Notes under the pieces: generated by a model
Seen by the model: the letters and a program-made list of their open reading frames with translations, nothing else
Database searches by the model: none
What the model was told of the DNA's origin: nothing
Shown here: positions 25,581 through 36,766 of the stretch, in pieces
How positions within the stretch are numbered: the stretch's first letter is position 1
Layout of the letters: each line of letters opens with the position of its first letter
From: an uncultured Ruminococcus sp.
Lineage (GTDB): Bacteria; Bacillota; Clostridia; Oscillospirales; Ruminococcaceae
Direction: 5' to 3'
Assembly: GCA_947175975.1 (NCBI GenBank)
Contig: CAMWOX010000002.1
Coordinates: 1-36,827 of the forward strand
DNA length: 36,827 nucleotides
Program-made: the position numbers and the translations under genes

Positions 25581-26420
25581 TTAATATATCGCAGTTTCCT
25601 GCGTATCAGGCTGATTTTCCGGATCTCTGGCAGGCAGTGAAAATTCTTTCAGGAATGTTTCAAAATCCGCATGATAAACATTCAGATCAATGCAGACTTC
25701 TGTATGATCCGCCTGGATGCCGTCGTAGCCGTCTAATTTTCCCTGATCGGAATACTGCCAGAAATTCCAACGGTTCATAGGCTCAGTATAAGTATCTCTC
25801 ATCCAGATGGGATAGTCGCTGTAACCGCCGCCCAGGATGTAATAATAATACGTTTTTGCAGTAATATAAATAATCGGCTTGACATGATAATATTCTTCCA
25901 GTTCTGCAAGAAGGGAATCAAGAATTTCCCTGGTTTCTGATTTGGACAAAGGATTTTCCGCATAGTTCCCGTAAAATTCAAAATCCACGACAGGAGGAAG
26001 CTTGTCATCCAGTCCGCCGACTGTCTGGATAAAATTCTGTGCCTGTGTCTGACCAGAACTCTCAAAACTGAAAAAATGATATGCGCCGGCATAGATCCCG
26101 GTATTTTTAATATTCTCCCAGTTCAGGGCGAAACAGGGATCCTGATGCGAACTGCCCTCTGTGGCTTTGATGAAAGCAAACCGCACATCCTGGGATTCGA
26201 GTATATTCCAATCAATTTCTCCTTGGTAGCGTGACACATCCACACCCATGACCGGATATTTTTCCGGATCGGGAACAGCATTCGGCTCACCGGTATAGAT
26301 TTTCAGCATCCGGAATCCGAAACATCCAACTGCAATAAGAATCACAGCGATAAGCAAAAAAATGATCAGTCTGCCGTAGGCGATCTTTCTGCCTTTAAGA
26401 AACTGATTCACCGTATGCAA
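25581..26420 (-). CDS. GH25-family lysozyme, membrane-anchored
   Basis: 279 aa; N-terminal TM; VMGVDVSRYQGEIDWNIL, FAFIKATEGSSHQDPCF, GAYHFFSF, PPVVDFEFYGNY, WNFWQYSDQG. Confidence 0.9.
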   Translation of the reverse strand: MHTVNQFLKGRKIAYGRLIIFLLIAVILIAVGCFGFRMLKIYTGEPNAVPDPEKYPVMGVDVSRYQGEIDWNILESQDVRFAFIKATEGSSHQDPCFALNWENIKNTGIYAGAYHFFSFESSGQTQAQNFIQTVGGLDDKLPPVVDFEFYGNYAENPLSKSETREILDSLLAELEEYYHVKPIIYITAKTYYYYILGGGYSDYPIWMRDTYTEPMNRWNFWQYSDQGKLDGYDGIQADHTEVCIDLNVYHADFETFLKEFSLPARDPENQPDTQETAIY

Positions 26421-26463
26421 GCACCTGTGAAATCATAATTATAAAATAGCATCATAATTCCCC

Positions 26464-28833
26464 CTAGTTTTGGAAAATTCGTTTTGCAATATCAACTGTT
26501 TCCTTGGCATCCTTTGCATAGAAATCTGCTCCGATTTTTTCCGCATAATCTGCCGTCAGGACAGCTCCTCCGACAACAGTCTTGCACCAGGGACAGCGTT
26601 CATGCAGTAATTGAATGGTTGCTTCCATGGATGGAAGTGTCGTTGTCATGAGTGCTGATAAGCCTACTAATGGTGCATGAGAGCGTTCTGTGGCTTCTGC
26701 AACAGCTTCATAGGGAACATCTTTGCCAAGATCAATGACTTCATAGCCGTAATTTTCCAACAGAATTTTCACAATATTTTTACCAATATCATGAATATCA
26801 CCCTTGACCGTTGCCAGTACAATCGTGCCGCGGCTGACGGATTCACCATTTGATTTACAGAGATGATTCTTAATGACTTCAAACGCTGCCTGTGCGGCAG
26901 ATGCTGAGGAAATCAACTGTGGCAAAAAGCTCTTCCCGGATTCAAAATCAGCTCCGGCTTTGTCCAGTGCAGGGATTAGCATTTCATTCACGATCTGCAT
27001 CGGTTCGGATGATTCCAGTAATGTTCCTGTAAGATTACCGGCTTCGGATTTCAGACCGGATAGAATGGCAGATTCTAATGTCATTCCAGAACTGCCAGGA
27101 CTGGCAACAGGCTTGCTTTCCGGTGATTCCGTACCGTAGTGGGCAATATAATCCACAGCATTCTTATCAATATTCGCCAATAATTTATAAGTCCGGACAC
27201 AGGACATCATACTTGCTGTATTGGGATTGATGATCGGCAGATCCAGTCCGGCATAAAGTGCCATTGTCAGAAAATTTCTGGTAACAAGTTCACGGTTCGG
27301 CAGTCCGAATGAGATATTAGAAACACCCAGTACAGTATGCAATCCTAATTCTGTTTTGACTCTGTGCAAAGCATCCAGTGTCTGCATCACACCTTCCTGT
27401 TCCGCAGAAGCCGTAAGTGTCAGGCAATCAATATAGACATCTTCCCGGCGGATTCCCAGGGATAATGCACGGTTCAAGATTTTTTCAGCAATCGCAAATC
27501 TGCCCTCAGCGGTCTTAGGAATGCCGTTTCGATCCAGTGTCAGACCAACCACAGCAGCTCCATATTTTTTCACCAACGGCAAAATCGTCTGCAAAGATTC
27601 TTCTTCGCCATTGACGGAATTTACAATCGGCTTGCCATTATAGCATCGCAGACCGGCTTCCAGTGCTTCGGGATTTGTTGTATCGAGCTGTAAGGGGGTG
27701 TCTGTGATTCCCTGGATGGCTTTGACTGCGGTACGCATCATAGCAATTTCATCAATATCTGGCAGACCAACATTGACATCCAGAATATCCGCTCCGGCAT
27801 CAATCTGCTGAATTGCCTGATTCAGAATATAATCTATATCCTGTTCGATCAGGGCTTGCTTGAAACGTTTTTTGCCGGTGGGATTAATCCGCTCGCCGAT
27901 AACTCTCGGCTGGTCAATGATGATTGTCTGATTCGCAGAGCAGACGGCTGACGGGATCGAATGCTTTCTCTGTATTGGTGTTCTGGTTTTCAGCATTCTG
28001 GAAACGGCTTCGATATGTGCTGGTGTTGTACCACAGCATCCGCCCAGGATCACAGCACCGGAATCAATGAATTTTCCACAGCAGGAAGCGAATTTTTCCG
28101 GATCAAAATTGTAGGAATTTGTCACAGGATCAGGCAGACCGGCATTTGGCTTGACAATGACAGGAAGTGTTGTCCATTCGCATAATTTATCCACAATCGG
28201 ACGTAATTCCTCAGGACCAAGCGAACAGTTGACACCAATGGCATCCACACCGAGTCCCTCCAGAGTGAGTGCCATAGCCGGAATTTCACAGCCGGTGAAA
28301 GTCCGCTGATTCTCTTCAAATGTCATTGTAACAAGAATTGGTTTCGTGCTGTTTTCTTTTGCGGCAAGCACAGCGGCACGGACTTCCAGCAGATCCGTCA
28401 TAGTTTCAAATACAATCAGATCTGCATTAGATCCTGCAAGAATCTGTTCCCGGAATATATCATATGCTTCCTCGAATTTCAGCGTCCCGGTCGGTTCTAA
28501 TAACTGTCCGATTGGTCCAATATCCAGGGCGACATATTCCGCACCGGAACGTTTTGCATTTGCAACCGCAGTGCTGATAATATTCTGTACAGATTTATGT
28601 GTTTTTGCCATCTTAAGCCGGTTTGCACCGAATGTGTTGGTGTAGACTACGTTTGCACCGGCATTCACATAAGCTCTGTGAATCTCTGTGATCAGCTCCG
28701 GATCTGTGAAATTCAACAATTCCGGAATACCGCCGGGTGGTAATCCTGCGGCCTGGAGCATTGTCCCCATACCGCCGTCAAGAACCAGAAATTTATGTTT
28801 TTCAAGAATTTTCTGAAAATCAGATTTTTTCAA
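26464..28833 (-). CDS. metH: Cobalamin-dependent methionine synthase MetH lacking the activation domain (TTG start)
   Basis: Hcy-binding (VLDGGMGTMLQAAG, ILGGCCGTTPAHI), pterin-binding (VIGERINPTGKKRFKQAL), cobalamin-binding (VKGDIHDIGKNIVKILLENYGYEVIDLGKDV); TTG 28833 after AAAGGAG overlaps the previous stop (TTGA). Confidence 0.92.
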   Translation of the reverse strand: MKKSDFQKILEKHKFLVLDGGMGTMLQAAGLPPGGIPELLNFTDPELITEIHRAYVNAGANVVYTNTFGANRLKMAKTHKSVQNIISTAVANAKRSGAEYVALDIGPIGQLLEPTGTLKFEEAYDIFREQILAGSNADLIVFETMTDLLEVRAAVLAAKENSTKPILVTMTFEENQRTFTGCEIPAMALTLEGLGVDAIGVNCSLGPEELRPIVDKLCEWTTLPVIVKPNAGLPDPVTNSYNFDPEKFASCCGKFIDSGAVILGGCCGTTPAHIEAVSRMLKTRTPIQRKHSIPSAVCSANQTIIIDQPRVIGERINPTGKKRFKQALIEQDIDYILNQAIQQIDAGADILDVNVGLPDIDEIAMMRTAVKAIQGITDTPLQLDTTNPEALEAGLRCYNGKPIVNSVNGEEESLQTILPLVKKYGAAVVGLTLDRNGIPKTAEGRFAIAEKILNRALSLGIRREDVYIDCLTLTASAEQEGVMQTLDALHRVKTELGLHTVLGVSNISFGLPNRELVTRNFLTMALYAGLDLPIINPNTASMMSCVRTYKLLANIDKNAVDYIAHYGTESPESKPVASPGSSGMTLESAILSGLKSEAGNLTGTLLESSEPMQIVNEMLIPALDKAGADFESGKSFLPQLISSASAAQAAFEVIKNHLCKSNGESVSRGTIVLATVKGDIHDIGKNIVKILLENYGYEVIDLGKDVPYEAVAEATERSHAPLVGLSALMTTTLPSMEATIQLLHERCPWCKTVVGGAVLTADYAEKIGADFYAKDAKETVDIAKRIFQN

Positions 28834-29543
28834 TTGCAGTGGACTCCTTTCATACGATAGGGACAATTTTTGGAAAGATTACAAGCAGTACAGCCTTTTC
28901 GGGTTTTCTCCACAGGTTGATCCGATAAGCCAATGATCGCCGTGACGGATTTCCGAGGTGTCATTAAGTTGCTTTCTGTCAGACAGATTCCGGTTGTTTT
29001 CTGTGCTTGTAATAATGCTAAAATATCACTCTGTACAGATAATGGGAAATCCCCGTAGCCGGGACTGAATCGCCATGTAGCGTATTTCTGTTTAAAATTT
29101 TCAAGAATTTCTAATTCTGCGGCATCACAGAGTTGTTCTGTCAACGCACTTGCCATAGCATCTGTCATCATGCCTGCCAGGACATCGCTGGTTTGTACAA
29201 GCCGGATGCAAGTATCTGTATGCTGTGACAGCGTTGCACAGAACAGAATCATTTCTTGACAGTTCATCAGATGTTTCTGAATATCCTGTCCCAATAACAG
29301 AAATTCCAGATCGGATTTCTGGAATAATTTCCAGCAGTATCTCGGCTGAATTGCCTGTAATAATTTTTTTTCGCAGATTTCGGCAAGATCCAGAAATTTC
29401 TGATCCGGATTTTCCGGCAATCCCATATACCGGAATGCCTGTCTGCGGTCAACGGCAGTTAATTTTTCTCTGAGGGAATAATTAGGATAATACATCTCTG
29501 CCCAGGATGCCGGATACGGCTTGTGTGATTCTTTCAGCGACAT
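28830..29543 (-). CDS. Stand-alone methionine synthase activation (AdoMet-binding) domain protein; start uncertain
   Basis: 237 aa; YATWRFSPGYGDFPLSVQSDILALLQAQKTTGICLTESNLMTPRKSVTAIIGLS; Cys-rich C-terminus GCTACNLSKNCPYR; encoded between metF and metH. Confidence 0.85.
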   Translation of the reverse strand: MSLKESHKPYPASWAEMYYPNYSLREKLTAVDRRQAFRYMGLPENPDQKFLDLAEICEKKLLQAIQPRYCWKLFQKSDLEFLLLGQDIQKHLMNCQEMILFCATLSQHTDTCIRLVQTSDVLAGMMTDAMASALTEQLCDAAELEILENFKQKYATWRFSPGYGDFPLSVQSDILALLQAQKTTGICLTESNLMTPRKSVTAIIGLSDQPVEKTRKGCTACNLSKNCPYRMKGVHCN

Positions 29544-30345
29544 AGGGATTATTCATTGTATATAAATGAATGCCATCCACACCGTTTGCGGCTAAATCCA
29601 CGATCTGGTCGACAGCATAGGCAATCCCAGCATCCCGGATTGCTTCGGGACTATGCCCGAACCGCTGCATCATGACAGTAAATTTTCTTGGCAGACTTGT
29701 ACCGCATAAGCTTACCATGCGCTGGATCTGGGATGCATTGACAACGGGCATAATACCTGCCTCGATTGGTACATGAATCCCAATGATTTCGCATTTTTCC
29801 CGAAATTCATAGAAATACTGATTGTCAAAAAACAACTGGGAAATCAAATGATTTGCACCTTTGTCTACTTTTTCTTTGAGATGCTGTAAATCTGATACAG
29901 CAGAAATTGCCTCCGGGTGGATTTCCGGATAGCAGGCGGCATAGATTTCAAAATCGCCCTGTGCCTTGATAAAATCAATCAGATCACTGGCATATTTAAA
30001 ATCTGTCTTTTCGGGACGTTCCGGACTCTTGTCACCACGCAGTGCCAGAATATCCGTGATGCCGTTTTTTTTGAAATCTTGCAGTACCTGGGAAATTTCT
30101 TCTTTGGAGTAAGAAATACAGGGCAGATGGGCAATGGATTTCACATGATATGTATTCTGAATTTTGGCAGACAGCTCACAAGTCAGCTTTCCACCATTCA
30201 TGCCGCCGCCTGCACCGTAAGTCACGCTGATAAAATCCGGGTGCAGATCTGCCAGTTTTTCAAAGCAGTTTGCAATTTTTTCAACAGGTGTGGTCAGCTT
30301 CGGGGGAAATACTTCGAAAGAGTAGATCATTTTTTTTGTATTCAT
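29482..30345 (-). CDS. metF: Methylenetetrahydrofolate reductase
   Basis: 287 aa; YSFEVFPPKLTTPVEKI, ISVTYGAGGG, DILALRGD, LISQLFFDNQYFYEF, PIEAGIMPV. Confidence 0.93.
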   Translation of the reverse strand: MNTKKMIYSFEVFPPKLTTPVEKIANCFEKLADLHPDFISVTYGAGGGMNGGKLTCELSAKIQNTYHVKSIAHLPCISYSKEEISQVLQDFKKNGITDILALRGDKSPERPEKTDFKYASDLIDFIKAQGDFEIYAACYPEIHPEAISAVSDLQHLKEKVDKGANHLISQLFFDNQYFYEFREKCEIIGIHVPIEAGIMPVVNASQIQRMVSLCGTSLPRKFTVMMQRFGHSPEAIRDAGIAYAVDQIVDLAANGVDGIHLYTMNNPYVAERITQAVSGILGRDVLS

Positions 30346-30359
30346 AGAACTTTCGCCTC

Positions 30360-31037
30360 TTATCCATAAATCTTCCAGTCAATCGGCTTCAGATTATGTG
30401 CCTGTAAGAACTGGTTGGCCTGTGAGAAGTGCCGGCATCCGAAAAATCCGTTGCTTGCAGAGAGCGGAGACGGATGAGCAGCTTCTAAGATTAAGTGATT
30501 CGGATTTGTAATCAGTGCTTTTTTTTTCCGTGCAGGTGTCCCCCATAACAAAAATACAATCGGATCAACACGGAGATTCAGCAATTTGATGATTTCATCC
30601 GTGAACACTTCCCAACCCTGTCCTTTGTGACTGTTTGCTTGTCCTGCACGGACAGTCAGGACAGTATTCAACAGCAATACACCTTGCTTTGCCCAGTCTG
30701 TCAGTTCGCCGTGCATTCTTGTGTTATCAATTCCAGTATCACTGAGAATTTCTTTGTAGATATTTCTCAGGGAGGGGGGGACTCTCACGCCTTTCTTGAC
30801 AGAAAAGCTCAGTCCGTGTGCCTGCCCTGCACCATGATAAGGATCTTGCCCCAGAATCACAACTTTGATATTGCTGTATGTGGCATGTCTGAGTGCATTG
30901 AAAATATCATGCATATCCGGATAGATTGTCTGTGTGGCATATTCCTGCTTGAGAAATTCCCGTAATTTGAGATAATAGGCTTTCTGCATCTCATCTGCAA
31001 GCAGAACATCCCATTCGTTATCAAAATAGTTTTGCAT
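30360..31037 (-). CDS. ung: Uracil-DNA glycosylase (family 1)
   Basis: 225 aa; VVILGQDPYHGAGQAHGLSFSV, GVLLLNTVLTVRAGQANSHKGQGWE, AAHPSPLSASNGFFGCRHFSQAN. Confidence 0.96.
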   Translation of the reverse strand: MQNYFDNEWDVLLADEMQKAYYLKLREFLKQEYATQTIYPDMHDIFNALRHATYSNIKVVILGQDPYHGAGQAHGLSFSVKKGVRVPPSLRNIYKEILSDTGIDNTRMHGELTDWAKQGVLLLNTVLTVRAGQANSHKGQGWEVFTDEIIKLLNLRVDPIVFLLWGTPARKKKALITNPNHLILEAAHPSPLSASNGFFGCRHFSQANQFLQAHNLKPIDWKIYG

Positions 31038-31150
31038 TTTTAAAACCCCAATCCTAAATAATAAAATTAAAATATGATCAAAAACTGACCTATTCTATTT
31101 TAGCATATTATTTCCAATATTGCAAGGGGTTTCCGATTTTTTTTTGAGAA

Positions 31151-31528
31151 TTATAAAATATTCCAAAATTCCGGAAGTTCTTCTTCATAGAGATTCTGGA
31201 CAAGCATTCGTAATCTTGCAATTTCCGCAGAAGTATTTTTCTGATTGGCGAGAATCATAGGTTTCAGACTGGAAACAATTTCCCGCATTTCGTCAAGCTC
31301 TGTACCGTTGACGAATAAACCTGTAATATTATGATATTTTTCTAATTCTGATTCCAGTTTGTCATAAACAACAAGTGTATCTTCAATTGATCCTGTCTGG
31401 AATGTTGTTTCGAGTTGGTCTATGATTGCCAGATATGTTTCACTCTTGGATTTTAATATCATCAAAGAAGAAATACATAGCAGAATCAAGCCAATCAGAA
31501 TGCCGACACTGGCTTTGCAGTGGTTCAT
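31151..31528 (-). CDS. DUF4363-like membrane protein
   Basis: 125 aa; N-terminal TM SVGILIGLILLCISSLMIL then helical region; follows a DUF421 gene. Confidence 0.6.
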   Translation of the reverse strand: MNHCKASVGILIGLILLCISSLMILKSKSETYLAIIDQLETTFQTGSIEDTLVVYDKLESELEKYHNITGLFVNGTELDEMREIVSSLKPMILANQKNTSAEIARLRMLVQNLYEEELPEFWNIL

Positions 31529-31541
31529 AAAATCATCCTTT

Positions 31542-32219
31542 CTAGTTTTTCTGATCTTTTTTAATAATCTGATAACGACATGCCTGGTCGGCTGTCATCA
31601 TAAAAATTTCCGGAATGGACGTGCCGGAATTTCTCAAAATCAGATCCAGCCATTTCCGATCCTGTCCGATACTTGCTAAGGCATGTTCCCGGAGCTGACC
31701 GTCTGCAATAATGACTTGCGGCGGATTGCAGTCTTTTTTGGCAGTATGCACATCTTCTTTTGTGGCAGGCTGATCCGCTGATTTCTGGTAGACTGAAACA
31801 CTGCCGTTTGTTTCTACAATCGCAAACTGTACTTCTTCGATCGAGAAGATACCTCCCAGACGCAGTGCTGTCATGACATCATCCACAGAGAACCTGAGTG
31901 TCCGGAGCATATCCTGATCCAGAATACCGTCCCGGATGATGATTTTCGGACTGCCAGAAATCAGTCTCCGGAATTTGACAGATTTCAGTGAAATCCAGGA
32001 GACAAGCACTTCAAAACAGACCAGTGCCAGGATTGGCATAATCCCATGCAGGAGGGGAATTTCAATATCTTCCAATGATAACGTGGCAATATTGGAAATT
32101 AGAATCGTTGTGACCAGCTCCGCTGGCTGTAATTCTCCTAACTGGCGTTTTCCCATTAATCTGATAGAGAACATGACAACGAGATATAAAATAAAAGCCC
32201 GGATTAAAACAATCGTCAT
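31542..32219 (-). CDS. DUF421 / YetF-family membrane protein
   Basis: 225 aa; FSIRLMGKRQLGELQPAELVTTILISNIATLSLEDIEIPLLHGI, GSPKIIIRDGILDQDMLRTLRFSVDDVMTALRLGG. Confidence 0.88.
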   Translation of the reverse strand: MTIVLIRAFILYLVVMFSIRLMGKRQLGELQPAELVTTILISNIATLSLEDIEIPLLHGIMPILALVCFEVLVSWISLKSVKFRRLISGSPKIIIRDGILDQDMLRTLRFSVDDVMTALRLGGIFSIEEVQFAIVETNGSVSVYQKSADQPATKEDVHTAKKDCNPPQVIIADGQLREHALASIGQDRKWLDLILRNSGTSIPEIFMMTADQACRYQIIKKDQKN

Positions 32220-32285
32220 AACAGCACACCCTTAGCATTAAAAAATCTGAAAATCATAATCATGATTACTATATCCAGATCTGCA

Positions 32286-32350
32286 AAAAAAATACTGATT
32301 TTCCACAATTCCACAGTTAAAAAAGTGGAATGCTGAAAATCAGGATTTTT
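32286..32350. repeat. Hairpin repeat copy 1
   Basis: TACTGATTTTCCACAATTCCACAGTTAAAAAAGTGGAATGCTGAAAATCAGGATTTTT; two-segment stem CTGATTTTC/GAAAATCAG and ATTCCAC/GTGGAAT. Confidence 0.85.
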
Positions 32351-32352
32351 TA

Positions 32353-32658
32353 TTATTCTATTAATTGGATCAAATTCAGTAGAGCTTCTGCTTTTTCATT
32401 CGGCAGACGGCGGTAATTTTCTATTAATTTCTTTTCATTTTCGGTCAGCTCCATAGGTGTATTATCTTCATTAAAAAATTCTGCCGGTGTAATTCCGAGT
32501 GGCTCTATCAAACGGAGTAATATATCAACAGTAGGTTGACGGTTTCCGAGTTCTACGCCACTGATATGATTCTGTGAAATACCGGTTGTCATAGAAAGCC
32601 GGTAGATCGTTATATTTTTTGATTGTCTAATAGAACGCAATTTCTCTCCAATGTTCAT
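32353..32658 (-). CDS. XRE-family HTH transcriptional regulator
   Basis: 101 aa; MNIGEKLRSIRQSKNITIYRLSMTTGISQNHISGVELGNRQPTVDILLRLIEPLGI; SD GGAGGTTAAAAA. Confidence 0.88.
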   Translation of the reverse strand: MNIGEKLRSIRQSKNITIYRLSMTTGISQNHISGVELGNRQPTVDILLRLIEPLGITPAEFFNEDNTPMELTENEKKLIENYRRLPNEKAEALLNLIQLIE

Positions 32659-32729
32659 TTTTTAACCTCCATATATTATTTTTTTTTATTATAATATAAT
32701 TGAGTTTAAAAAATAATATTTTAAAAGTA

Positions 32730-32758
32730 TTGCAATTAATATCTTTTAAGTGTATAAT
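32730..32758 (+). promoter_or_regulatory. SigA promoter TTGCAA-N17-TATAAT
   Basis: TTGCAA 32730-32735, TATAAT 32753-32758, upstream of SLOG-like CDS, in the divergent region with the XRE gene. Confidence 0.7.
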
Positions 32759-32798
32759 TAAATTAGATGAGAATAAGATTCTGAAAGGAGAATTATTT

Positions 32799-33272
32799 AT
32801 GAATATTTTGAATATTTACACCGTCAGTTTTTTTGGACACCGTTCTTTGTATCTTTATGAAGATATAGAAAGAAAACTGGAGAAAGTGGTCAGTGATCTG
32901 ATCTATTACAAAAAATATGTGAAGTTCCTTGTCGGTCGTGACGGCGAGTTTGATCGGTTGACTTCTTCTGTAATCAGACGACTTGTCAGAAAATACGACT
33001 CTGGCAATATCTCTCACATTCTTGTACTGCCCTACATGAGAGCAGAATATCGGGACAACCGAGAAAATTTTCTGACTTATTATGACGAAGTCGAGATCTG
33101 CGAGGAGTCTTGTCAGGCGCATTTCAGATCTGCCATACAGATCCGCAATAGAATTATGGTAGATCGCTCCGACCTTGTTGTCTGTTGCATCCAGAACCAG
33201 ACCGGCGGGGCATATCAGACAATCCAGTATGCAAAAAGCCAGAATAAGAAAATCATCAATATTGCAGAGTAA
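32799..33272 (+). CDS. SLOG (Rossmann/LOG-like)-superfamily protein, unknown function
   Basis: ATG 32799 after AAAGGAG; 157 aa YTVSFFGHRSLYLYEDIERKLEKVV...FLVGRDGEFDRLTSSVI...IQIRNRIMVDRSDLVVCCIQNQTGGAYQTIQYAKSQNKKIINIAE. Confidence 0.7.
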   Translation: MNILNIYTVSFFGHRSLYLYEDIERKLEKVVSDLIYYKKYVKFLVGRDGEFDRLTSSVIRRLVRKYDSGNISHILVLPYMRAEYRDNRENFLTYYDEVEICEESCQAHFRSAIQIRNRIMVDRSDLVVCCIQNQTGGAYQTIQYAKSQNKKIINIAE

Positions 33273-33336
33273 AAAAATACTGATTTTCCAAAATTCCACA
33301 GTCAAAAAAGTGGAATGTTAAAAATCAGAATTTTCA
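33273..33336. repeat. Hairpin repeat copy 2
   Basis: TACTGATTTTCCAAAATTCCACAGTCAAAAAAGTGGAATGTTAAAAATCAGAATTTT; same orientation and near-identical to copy 1. Confidence 0.85.
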
Positions 33337-33358
33337 TGATTATTATTTTTCTGTATTG

Positions 33359-34000
33359 CTATTCTGAAACAGATTCACCGAGATTCATATAGAAAGCAGA
33401 CCATTTGAAACGAGCATCTTCAAAAGTGGATTCAGAGTATAATTGATTTACCAGTTCCGTGCCTTCGCCTGTCTGGATTCTTTTTTCTGTAATATTGCCG
33501 CTCTGGTAAAAAAGAAACTGATTTGTGACATCCTGACTGCTGTTATATCCATAAAACCATATATTGGGTTCGTCAATGTCAAGCTGTTCGGATTCTGTCT
33601 CTATGGTTAATTCCTGTGTACTGACTTCTGAAAGCAGATGATCCGGATCAAAGCTGATCTTCCCTAATTCTTCCGTATTCGTAAAATCATCCATATGAAG
33701 AATGGCATTGTCCGGCGTTGTTTCGTTTGTCTCCCAGAATGCCGAATATGCCTGATTTTCATCCGTCACATAATAGATCAGATAATGCGATGCAATATAG
33801 CCTTGATGGATATAATCTTCTCTTTGCCACGCACAAAGAAGTTTTATATTGCTGCTAATAGAATAAAATTCTGTTGAATTTTTAGATTTATTTTCAGTAT
33901 CAGAATTTGTTACAGAATTTTTCTGTTCCGAAAAATCAGAATTACATGCACATAAGCAGAATGTCAGTAATAACGCAGGTATCAATTTTAATTTCTCCAT
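33359..34000 (-). CDS. Putative lipoprotein
   Basis: 213 aa; signal peptide and lipobox MEKLKLIPALLLTFCLCACNSD. Confidence 0.7.
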   Translation of the reverse strand: MEKLKLIPALLLTFCLCACNSDFSEQKNSVTNSDTENKSKNSTEFYSISSNIKLLCAWQREDYIHQGYIASHYLIYYVTDENQAYSAFWETNETTPDNAILHMDDFTNTEELGKISFDPDHLLSEVSTQELTIETESEQLDIDEPNIWFYGYNSSQDVTNQFLFYQSGNITEKRIQTGEGTELVNQLYSESTFEDARFKWSAFYMNLGESVSE

Positions 34001-34019
34001 GGAAATTTATCCCTTCATT

Positions 34020-34586
34020 TCACACATAGGCAGGTTCTGCACTGAAACCCGGTTCAAGAATTTCATGGCGGATCTTGCCGTCTAATAGATCAATAATTTT
34101 TTCCAGAGAATACAAATGCCAGATTTCGCTTGCCGCACAGCATTTGTCTGCAATCGTGATAATAAAGCTCTCCCGGTATTTCGGGAATGGAAAACATAAT
34201 GGAAACATATGCTTACGGATGATGTCCCGTTCGATGGGATTCAGTTCAAATTCTTTTTCCGCATTTCTCAAAGATACAATTGGATGCATGAGTGTGTGAA
34301 ATTGACAGGCGGATTCTTTGTCATGCCAATCATAGAGAAAGAAATCATGTAATAAACAGCCACGGACAAGGCTTTTTTTGTCAATTTTCCGAATATGCAA
34401 GATTTCCGCTATACGCAGAGCCATATATGCGACACAGATAGAGTGCGTATAACAATTTGTTGTGCCATGTTGCATGAAATTTCGTTCTGATTGCATATTC
34501 GGCGAACGTAAAATATCTTGACCATAAGTAAGTACCTGTTCTGCAAGTTGCTTATCTGGTTTGATATACCACATGATAAAAATCAT
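34020..34586 (-). CDS. HD-domain (phosphohydrolase-like) protein; start uncertain
   Basis: NCYTHSICVAYMALRIAEIL...GCLLHDFFLYDWHDKES...HTLMHPIVSL...IADKCCAASE. Confidence 0.75.
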   Translation of the reverse strand: MIFIMWYIKPDKQLAEQVLTYGQDILRSPNMQSERNFMQHGTTNCYTHSICVAYMALRIAEILHIRKIDKKSLVRGCLLHDFFLYDWHDKESACQFHTLMHPIVSLRNAEKEFELNPIERDIIRKHMFPLCFPFPKYRESFIITIADKCCAASEIWHLYSLEKIIDLLDGKIRHEILEPGFSAEPAYV

Positions 34587-34649
34587 ATCCCTTCTTTTTT
34601 TAGTAATATTTATTATACTACAAAAAAAGACATCTGTCAATTAAAATTA

Positions 34650-34687
34650 AAAAAACAATCGCTCCGTTGTGATAGCACAACAGAGCG
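34650..34687 (-). terminator. Intrinsic terminator of groES-groEL
   Basis: Minus strand CGCTCTGTTGTG-CTAT-CACAACGGAGCG followed by ATTGTTTTTTT. Confidence 0.85.
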
Positions 34688-34711
34688 AAATTATTTTTAA
34701 GGATCAAAAAA

Positions 34712-36729
<2,018 letters not shown>

Positions 36730-36737
36730 CTATTATT

Positions 36738-36766
36738 ATTTTAATCAGCTTTGCAGGAAAAATCAA
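36738..36766 (-). promoter_or_regulatory. SigA promoter TTGATT-N17-TAAAAT for groES-groEL
   Basis: Minus strand TTGATT (36766-36761), TAAAAT (36743-36738); CIRCE just downstream. Confidence 0.75.

Noticed and set aside
29917-30369. 150-aa plus-strand ORF
   Set aside because: Antisense to metF; shadow ORF
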